Shown here: one piece after another, positions 57,690-64,000 of the stretch | Numbering within the stretch: the first letter of the stretch is position 1 | Layout: each line of letters starts with the position of its first letter | Position numbers and translations under genes: made by a program | Source of the DNA: Cydia pomonella | Lineage: Eukaryota; Arthropoda; Insecta; Lepidoptera; Tortricidae | Assembly (NCBI RefSeq): GCF_033807575.1 | Contig: NC_084720.1 | Location: 14,329,570-14,393,569 of the forward strand | Direction: 5' to 3' | Length of the DNA stretch: 64,000 nt | The notes under the pieces: model-generated | The model's database searches: none | The model's input: only the letters and a program-made list of their open reading frames with translations | Told to the model about the DNA's origin: nothing

Positions 57690-58160
57690 GAAAGTTGCAT
57701 TTTATCCACATGTAGGGTAAAGTAATCTGATGCAAATATTGATTTGTTTCCTTATGTTAACTGGTAGAATTGACTTTTAAATGATGATTTTGAAAGATAT
57801 TTATTTATTACGTTCATTTGGATTTGATTTGTTTTTTTTTTTGGGTATTTCATATTTAGCATTTTCGTTTCGTTGATGTAGTGAAAAATAGTTATTTGTG
57901 CAACAAGAGAGGAAAGTTAGTTTTTCTTGCGAGGGACTCAAAAACACGAGATGTACAATAACTTTACTCTCGTGTGATAAATACAACTTTTCACCTCAAT
58001 AGTGAGAACATATTAAAGGTTAAAAAAATTCAACATCAAGTAAAGTTTTTATTCCTGTATTCATGGCCTTCACTAAATTAAAAAGCTACTTTGTCTCACT
58101 CCCTGCCCCCTGGAGTGATGAAAGTAGGCTTGTTCAAGCTGCTGAGGTGAAAAAACTATT
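57690..58160. repeat. Dispersed lepidopteran repeat
   Basis: GCAACAAGAGAGGAAAGTTAG, AACACGAGATG and TCACCTCAATAGTGAGAACA are words of a frequent moth repeat. The frame at 57801-57986 is its shadow. Confidence 0.5.
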
Positions 58161-59090
58161 TCAATGTAACGAAGTGTAGAAACTGACATGATTAAATTAA
58201 TTATGACATACTGTCTACCTACTTTCCTTTCCTCTAGTATCGAATTCCCAACCCACAGTGCAAAGGGAGATTATCGTGGTAAGAATACGATACTTCCTTA
58301 CGACAGGGCGATTTTATTATGAAAACGCTAATTTGCTACTAAAACTAAACTAGTACAACATTTGAAATAAGTACTTTGTAAATATGAAGATGATAGTAAA
58401 AAAACCGGTTTTGCCCAATTTTTTTTACTTTGAATATTATTTAAGTTAAAGGCAACAAGAGTGGTTATTTCTCCATACGAACGTATTACTCGACTGTTTC
58501 GTCCATGGTTTTTGAAGCCAGAGCAATGATTTTCTCAACACAGATTCTTATTATTAATATCTGTGTTGGACTGTTTTACTTTTTTTTATATTTTTGTTTC
58601 TTAAAGCGCTAGTGCACTTCAAATATTCGCAAAACGGCCTTAGCATCGACATCAATTAGCCTAAAAACAAACCAAAATTTTGTTACATTTGGTTAAGTTT
58701 TGGAGGAGGAAACGCTCGAGTACGAAACATTGTTTTTTGAGAATTTTACGCAGGATTTGTCGCCGAATCTGGCGTTGTCCTTATCGTAGTAGTTTTAGGA
58801 GCCGCTACCGTTAGCAAGACGGACATATTCATCTAAAATATTTAAATCTCAGCTCCCATATCCTCATAATCAGGACCCGTACATTTCATGCCGTTACATT
58901 TCATGTTCATAATTTAGAAATAATATAATGTAATGCAGAATAATTACAAAAGATCCAATATAATGGATCTAAAGTTATAGTATTCCCCTAATTTTAATTT
59001 TCTTATTGACTGATTACAGTAGTGTGCAATAGCAAACAACTGTAATATGTGATATATGTCGTCTGGTGCCCATAAACTTTACTTTTTGAA
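58161..59090. other. No gene seen
   Basis: AT-rich. A fragment at 58877-58900 matches the GCCCGTACATTTCATG element end. Confidence 0.45.
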
Positions 59091-59093
59091 TCT

Positions 59094-59690
59094 GGGGGCA
59101 CGGCAGTGCCCCCACCAAGTCGAGCAAAAAAGCATCACGGCCGTACCATCCTTTTCTCGAAGCAATTCAGACCATTTTCGACCCCCTGTAACTTCGTTGT
59201 GGATAAAACTAGAAGACTGAAATTTTCAGTAACCATGCAGGCATTGTAAAGACACGGTATATTTCAAATTTCATTCAATTTGAACCAGTATTTTAAGAAT
59301 TATAACGGGTCAAATTTCTTAATTTTGTCACTCACTGACTCACCGATCATCAAAATTCTAAGGCACTTCTAGCAGACCTAGAAGCTTCAAATTTGGAATA
59401 TAAGTAGTGTTTGGTGTATGAATCAAGGAAAAACTAAAAAATCTAGAAAAGACCGCAAAAAAAATTAAGCCCATACAGCCAAGTCTTCAGTTAAATTTTT
59501 CAATATTGGCTTTATTCGTAACGATGTTTTATTTATGTTTTACGGCAGTTATTATTATTGCGTGCGAAGCCGCGGGTTTAAGCTAGTCCCATATAAATAT
59601 AGGCGCATGGTAGTGCCCCTGCCAAATCGAGCAAAAAATGGGTATTCCCGTCATGAAAAAAAGTTCATAAGTCAGAGAGAGGGCTTTAAG
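59094..59690 (-). repeat. Dispersed repeat with duplicated GGCAGTGCCCC motif
   Basis: GGCAGTGCCCCCACCAAGTC then GAGCAAAAAA at 59102 recurs as GGTAGTGCCCCTGCCAAATC then GAGCAAAAAATG at 59607. GCGTGCGAAGCCGCGGGTTT at 59559 is the tail word of a common moth LINE-like repeat. Confidence 0.6.
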
Positions 59691-59788
59691 AAAATTCGTT
59701 GCTGGTAGATATACATATATATACAATAAGTAGAAGGTACCGAAAAGGAAAAAAGTAGAACTGTCTACAAAATACAAAAAGAAATGAG

Positions 59789-60484
59789 ATCCCATCAAAA
59801 ACAATACTTGTCAAAAAAACCAAGTCTCGCAACTCAGTTGTTCTGCGGTAAAAAGTTGTGAGATCCATGTAAATACCAAGTCGGTTATTAATTTATTCAG
59901 TCTCTACTTAAGCGACTTTCTGTCTTAATACGTCCAGTCTCTAAGACCACGATCGTGGTCCATAACAATTGAAAATCAATTGTGTCTGGAATCTCCGTAC
60001 TCGAAGCATTAAGTTGTTACGTAATAATTAACAGCATCTTATAGTAACGCATATCAATATTAAAATTCTTTAATGTTTTATATAAATATATTGAGACTTG
60101 GCCATCGCCTGAAAACACGTGTAAATTCAATCGCCTGAAAACACATGTAAATTCAATTATTTAGTGCGATGGCCAAGTCTCAATATATTTATATAAAACA
60201 TTAAAGAATTTTAATATTGATATGCGTCACTATAAGATGCTGTTAATTATTACGTAACAACTTAATGCTTCGAGTACGGAGATTCCAGACACAATTGATT
60301 TTCAATTGTTATGGACCACGATCGTGGTCTTAGAGACTGGACGTATTAAGACAGAAAGTCGCTTAAGTAGAGACTGAATAAATTAATAACCGACTTGGTA
60401 TTACATGGATCTCACAACTTTTTACCGCAGAACAACTGAGTTGCGAGACTTGGTTTTTTTGACAAGTATTGTTTTTGATGGGAT
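59789..60484. repeat. Near-perfect palindrome of about 700 bp
   Basis: Arms 59789-60108 and 60166-60484 (320 and 319 bases) are inverted copies with only a couple of differences (for example TAGTAACGC against TAGTGACGC, and one base missing at TGTAA(A)TACC). The 57-base spacer contains part of a direct repeat CGCCTGAAAACACRTGTAAA. It ends about 135 bp before gene 2 exon 1. No protein-coding capacity. A MITE, or a recent inverted duplication of part of an older repeat, since the left arm continues outward into one. Confidence 0.9.
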
Positions 60485-60618
60485 AAAATTTTCAATTTGT
60501 CTTAAATTCGAAATACATACAATGGAAGGTGAGATCATTCTCAAACATCCTCTATCTTTATAGTAACCGCTACTTAGATCACCGACTTGTATATAACCTT
60601 AATTTTCTCCGATTTCAG

Positions 60619-60776
60619 CACAATCATGCCCGAGGTACGCATCGAGGAGGTATCAAGGTTTATGCGAGAGTGCTTCCAAGCTACGGGAGTGCTGGAGAAC
60701 GAGGCAAGGGAGCATACAGCTTTGTTGCTACAGGCGGACTTTACGGGACATTACAGCCATGGACTGAATAGACTTG
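60619..60776 (+). CDS. Gene 2 exon 1 (5'UTR end plus residues 1-50)
   Basis: Acceptor GATTTCAG precedes 60619; ATG at 60626. The 151-bp coding part ends NRL plus one base at CTTG|gtaag, the same donor context as gene 1 exon 1. Three decayed copies follow in the intron. Confidence 0.92.
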
Positions 60777-63751
60777 GTAAGCCATTAATTATACCTGTGT
60801 GCGTGGAAGACAAGGAAGCATGCAGCTTTACTTTTACAAGTGGACACCATGAGGTATTATGACGAAAGTGGCGGACCCGTGCGAAATCGCATTTTCATAA
60901 AAATGTATTCGTCATTTTCCTCTCTGGATATTCACATTATTGAAAATATTTTGACACAATTTGTTGTATATCAACCACAGCTATGCCTCTACGTATGTTT
61001 TTTTTCGAATATTTAATTATTATAAGAGTTAGGAGCATTAAGAACTTGTATGAAATCTGTTTTCCGCTTCAAATTATAATAATCAAAAAATAGAAAAAAG
61101 TCAAACTCTCTTAGCATATCTATATGGTATGGTTAATATACATTAAATTATGTAAAAATATTTTCCACAATATCAATTTCCAGAGAGGAAAATGGGGACT
61201 GTGTTTGTATGGAGAAGGCTCCTTTCCCCTTAAAGCCATGATCTTGTACTTGTAGCTTGGTAGGGAAGTAATTATGTTTGAGGTTAGATTAAAAGACCAT
61301 GAGAAATTTTCTCCAAGTTAGAAGAACGCTGAAGATGAAGGCGAGCAAGCATTCAGGGGTCATTACCATCATGGGCTGCATAGGTAAGTCGGCGTTCATG
61401 CTTCAGATACTGGAAGCAGTGTTAAGGCTAAGGCTAAGGAGCATGCTGCCGGGCTCAATGTGATGAATTCCCTGAGAGTCATCGGACAATGTCATCAGTT
61501 CTTAAATTTTACCGAAGCTGCCATAGTTGATTTCTCTCGTTTTTCAGTCAGTGTAATCTGCAAAGGTAAATATCAAGTGAAACTTTCTTTCAAACAGTTC
61601 AGGCGTTATAAAACTGCCCATGGCACCTCAAAATTAATTTTCTCTGCAAATAACACTAGATAATTAGCAAGAATAAGCTACAATGACGAAAAGCCTTACC
61701 TTTTATAATTAATATCTTCCAGAATTCTACATCGACGATCTAAAGTCCGGAGCTATTAACCCAAAAGGGAAGCCAGTAGTTCTAAAAGAAAATGGTTCCA
61801 CAGCGTGGGTGGACGGTGGCAATGCACTCGGAGCTATTGTTGGCAACTTCAGCATGGACCTGGCTATCAAGAAGGCTAAGGAAACTGGAATAGGATGGGT
61901 AGCTACTAAAGGTAAATAATAAATAAATATTATATGTCATTTTCTTTTAAATATCAACAGTCCTACAGAAAGGTCAATAAGACGTGTATTGTGGGTAGTA
62001 GACAACAAAGAGGATATAGATATGACATTAACGTTACCTATACGTAAGGCTGTGTTTTTATTCTTTTAAATGTGAGATTTAGGAAACAATTCGACGAAGA
62101 TTTTTTTACGTAGGTATATGTAGATTCTGTTAACTAGGAGGCAGTTTTATTTTATATAGTTTCAATTTACGAACTCAGGGAATCTCTTTGGGCACAGGCC
62201 TCTTCTCATGGACGAGAGAAACAGGAGTACGGTTGTACAACGAGGTAGCAGTAAAGTACGATTCCCACCGACCGCCGGAGCGCATAATGTATGGCAGAAG
62301 CGATAGAGTCCACACGGAACCGTCCGTGAGGAGCCCACCGGCTTGCGGCCATACGAACGTGAAATGCGGTCCCACTCCGCCCATTCAGTGGGAATTGTAC
62401 TAAATAAACAAATTACGCTTCTAACATTTTACAGCATAAACTGGGAATACTTTGATCCCTTATTGATAATCATCTAAGCAATCTGGATATTCTTTCATTT
62501 GGCATTTCAGGATCTACCCACTTCGGTATGGCTGGTTGGTGGGCTCAAAGAGCAGAGAAGGAAGGCTTGATTGGTATGGCTTTCACCAACTCGTCTCCTC
62601 TCCTAGTGCCTACGAGGGCGAAAGACGTATGTCGAAATTCTCATAATTATTATAAAAAGTATTTTTCAGACTGATGTTAATACTGATGAGCTTGCAAGAA
62701 GGATAAGAGACGAATCTGCAAGGAACTTTGGATGTACTCTACGTAACCATTTTGGAGGCTTTCGACCATCAAAGACCTCACTAAACTCAGATGCCTATAA
62801 GAATGAAGTAACTTTATAGGGCTCAGTCAAGGTTCTTTAGGAGTACTTTAGATTTGAACAGGGGGTAATAAAGGATGACTCATGTTAGAACGGCCCGGGT
62901 CGGGGCATCCGACAATTCGTTTGCTATGATGGCTGATCGGTGATCAGGTGATGCTTTCTATAGAAAATAAAGTCTCAGATGCCGCGACCCGGACCTAGAC
63001 CATCATATCTATCCAACAATTTGACGTTTGGGTTTTTCAAAAGGTGACAAAATTTAAGAGGTTTGCTAAGTTTAATAAATGAGGGGATGGTATTTTATTG
63101 TCGTCTTTACCACACCTTTGCCAGGCTCTGACGGAGAAAATGATATACCTAACTTGTTCGTAATTCCAGGGCGCTCTCGGCACAAACCCAATAGCGATGG
63201 CAGCGTCGGCCAGCGGTGGGGACTCCATACTTGTTGACTTGTCTACAACAGCTGTTGCCATGGGCAAGGTAGTTTGGAATTTTATATTTAGTCCGAGTAC
63301 GAGCTACGTGCATATTTGAGCTAAAGAAGTGGAAGAGTGTGACACACAGGCGTGTACTGAGTTCGGAAGGGTTAAGATTGTACTGAGGAAGTACGGGTTG
63401 TAGTTGTAGGTACCTACGTTTCTATGTAAGGTGTGTTGGGTAAATAATTGGAGATAACGACATATATATTTGCGAGTAACTCGAATGATGAGAATTTATG
63501 AATTTGAATTATTTTCTGAATGTATAGTTAGTAGTATTTTGTAAGTGGTAGGTAATAGAATTTTACAACACGAATATATGTACTATAGGTATGTGACTGT
63601 CCCGTGTAGGTACTGTCTACAGTAGAATTATTTTCTCAAAAATTTTGCATCATCCAATTTTCAGGTAGAAATGAAGATACACGAAGGAAAACCGTTGCCT
63701 GACGGCTGGGCAATGGATCAGAACGGGAAAATGACACACGATCCTAATGTG
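60626..63751 (+). CDS. Ldh_2-family dehydrogenase, gene 2 (YjmC-like; 5 exons, cut by window end)
   Basis: Spliced CDS: 60626-60776, 61723-61911, 62511-62626, 63170-63268, 63665-63751. Exon lengths and phases match gene 1 exons 1-5 exactly. The protein starts MPEVRIEEVSRFMRECFQAT; it carries SHGLNR at 44-49, STHFGMAGWWA with H117, LGTNP and the GxPLPDGWAMDQNGK block. By eye about half the residues match gene 1. Expected function is the same as for gene 1: NAD(P)-linked dehydrogenase of L-2-hydroxyacids in the cytosol, substrate unknown. Exons 6-8, including GYKGYGL, should lie beyond 64000. The ATG at 60626 follows acceptor GATTTCAG by 7 bases, so a 5'UTR exon lies upstream and must be spliced across or past the large palindrome at 59789-60484. 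The spliced frame shows no lesion within the window. Confidence 0.92.
60797..60853 (+). pseudogene. Decayed copy a of gene 2 exon 1
   Basis: Begins 20 bases after the exon 1 donor. Its core GGAAGCATGCAGCTTTACT matches GGGAGCATACAGCTTTGTT of the exon. Several small deletions; the SHG end is mostly lost. Confidence 0.65.
61297..61388 (+). pseudogene. Decayed copy b of gene 2 exon 1
   Basis: Spans most of the exon. CATGAGAAATTTTCTCCAAG answers to the FMRECFQ codons, then GAGCAAGCATTC, then GGTCATTACCATCATGGGCT for GHYSHGL, and a gtaag donor is kept at 61384. A deletion of about 20 bases and frame changes make it non-coding. Confidence 0.75.
61392..61460 (+). pseudogene. Decayed copy c of gene 2 exon 1
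   Basis: Follows copy b after 3 bases. TTCATGCTTCAGATACTGGA and GCTAAGGAGCATGCTGC correspond to the ECFQATG and AREHTAL codons. The 3' half of the exon is missing. Confidence 0.65.
61723..61911 (+). CDS. Gene 2 exon 2
   Basis: 189 bp: (E)FYIDDLKSGAINPKGKPVVL to KETGIGWVATK, acceptor TCTTCCAG, donor AAAG|gtaaat. Collinear with gene 1 exon 2. Confidence 0.95.
62511..62626 (+). CDS. Gene 2 exon 3 (active-site His)
   Basis: 116 bp: (G)STHFGMAGWWAQRAEKEG to SSPLLVPTRAKD, acceptor ATTTCAG, donor GAC|gtatg. It keeps the canonical His-Phe pair of the family. Confidence 0.95.
62890..62998. repeat. MITE in intron 3 of gene 2
   Basis: GGCCCGGGTCGGGGCATCCGA at the left is answered by TCAGATGCCGCGACCCGGACC; a TGATCGGTGATCA core lies between. 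About 108 bp. Confidence 0.75.
63170..63268 (+). CDS. Gene 2 exon 4
   Basis: 99 bp: GALGTNPIAMAASASGGDSI to STTAVAMGK, acceptor ATTCCAG, donor AAG|gtagt. Phase 0 both sides, as in gene 1. Confidence 0.95.
63665..63751 (+). CDS. Gene 2 exon 5
   Basis: 87 bp: VEMKIHEGKPLPDGWAMDQN then GKMTHDPNV, acceptor TTTTCAG, donor GTG|gtaag. Last exon inside the window. Confidence 0.94.
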
Positions 63752-63894
63752 GTAAGTCATACACATTATTTTCCCTTAATAACAAGAAAAAAAATAATTT
63801 AATAGGGGGTATTATAATAGGGTGATATGTTTTTACAAATAATAAAATATGACATTGATGCATCAAGGCGGTTTGTTTACAAAGAGCCTACCGG

Positions 63895-63997
63895 GAAACG
63901 CGAAAATCGAAATTTAGTTACCTTCATCGCTCGAATATGCAAGAGTGATAGAGAGGTTAGATAACGACATATCGATTTTCTTGTTTCACGGTAGACC
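63895..63997. repeat. MITE downstream of gene 2 exon 5
   Basis: CCGGGAAACGCGAAAATCGA and its eroded complement, around ATCGCTCGAATATGCAAGAG, place it in the family at 30955 and 36272. Confidence 0.75.
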
Positions 63998-64000
63998 CTC

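Noticed and set aside
59583..59868. Minus-strand hydrophobic frames next to the palindrome
   Set aside because: They run through the palindrome arm and a dispersed repeat; hydrophobicity comes from T-rich sequence.
60529..60862. Longer single-exon readings across gene 2 exon 1
   Set aside because: Acceptor at 60618 and donor at 60777 define the exon; the sequence beyond is intron, as in gene 1.

Overview
The window is nuclear DNA of an insect, most likely a moth or butterfly (Lepidoptera). Support comes from AT-rich sequence, split genes with GT-AG introns, tRNA-derived SINEs with internal Pol III boxes, 5'-truncated jockey-like LINEs, a dense set of palindromic MITEs, and dispersed repeats ending in 'ACGGAACCCTAAAAA', which are common in lepidopteran genomes. 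No bacterial-type operons are present, and nearly every short ORF is a chance frame or part of a repeat.

Two genes can be supported firmly. Both encode the Ldh_2 family (malate / L-lactate / ureidoglycolate-type dehydrogenase, often named 'oxidoreductase YjmC-like' in insects). They lie head to head. Gene 1 is on the minus strand, with 8 coding exons between 42140 and 51734, a complete deduced protein of 356 residues, and a likely non-coding first exon near 55.0-55.1 kb. Gene 2 is on the plus strand, with 5 coding exons from 60626 to 63751, and runs off the right edge. The five shared exons have identical lengths (151, 189, 116, 99 and 87 bp) and phases, so the genes are an inverted duplicate pair. 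The catalytic-type motifs SHGxNR and H117 and, in gene 1, GGxExTxGYKGYGL are intact.

The most unusual signal lies inside these genes. Intron 1 of both paralogues holds decayed extra copies of coding exon 1 (two in gene 1, three in gene 2), and intron 7 of gene 1 holds two decayed copies of exon 7. These look like remains of tandem exon duplication, perhaps old alternative exons.

Layout. 1-33 kb: no recognised host gene; MITEs, SINEs, LINE 3' ends, a 36-bp minisatellite bounded by inverted 11-mers (20.2 kb), nested foldback elements (21.0-21.9 kb), and a 2.6-kb non-autonomous hAT element with a perfect 8-bp target duplication (27.7-30.3 kb). 33.1-36.0 kb: repeat-poor sequence with a CpG-rich island and a possible orphan 5'UTR exon on the minus strand. 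36-42 kb: SINE and MITEs. 42-52 kb: gene 1; its intron 2 contains a three-level nest of transposons. 52-60.6 kb: intergenic repeats, including a near-perfect palindrome of about 700 bp that ends roughly 135 bp before gene 2 exon 1. 60.6-64 kb: gene 2.

All similarities and boundaries were read by eye. Family names rest on recalled motifs, not on searches.
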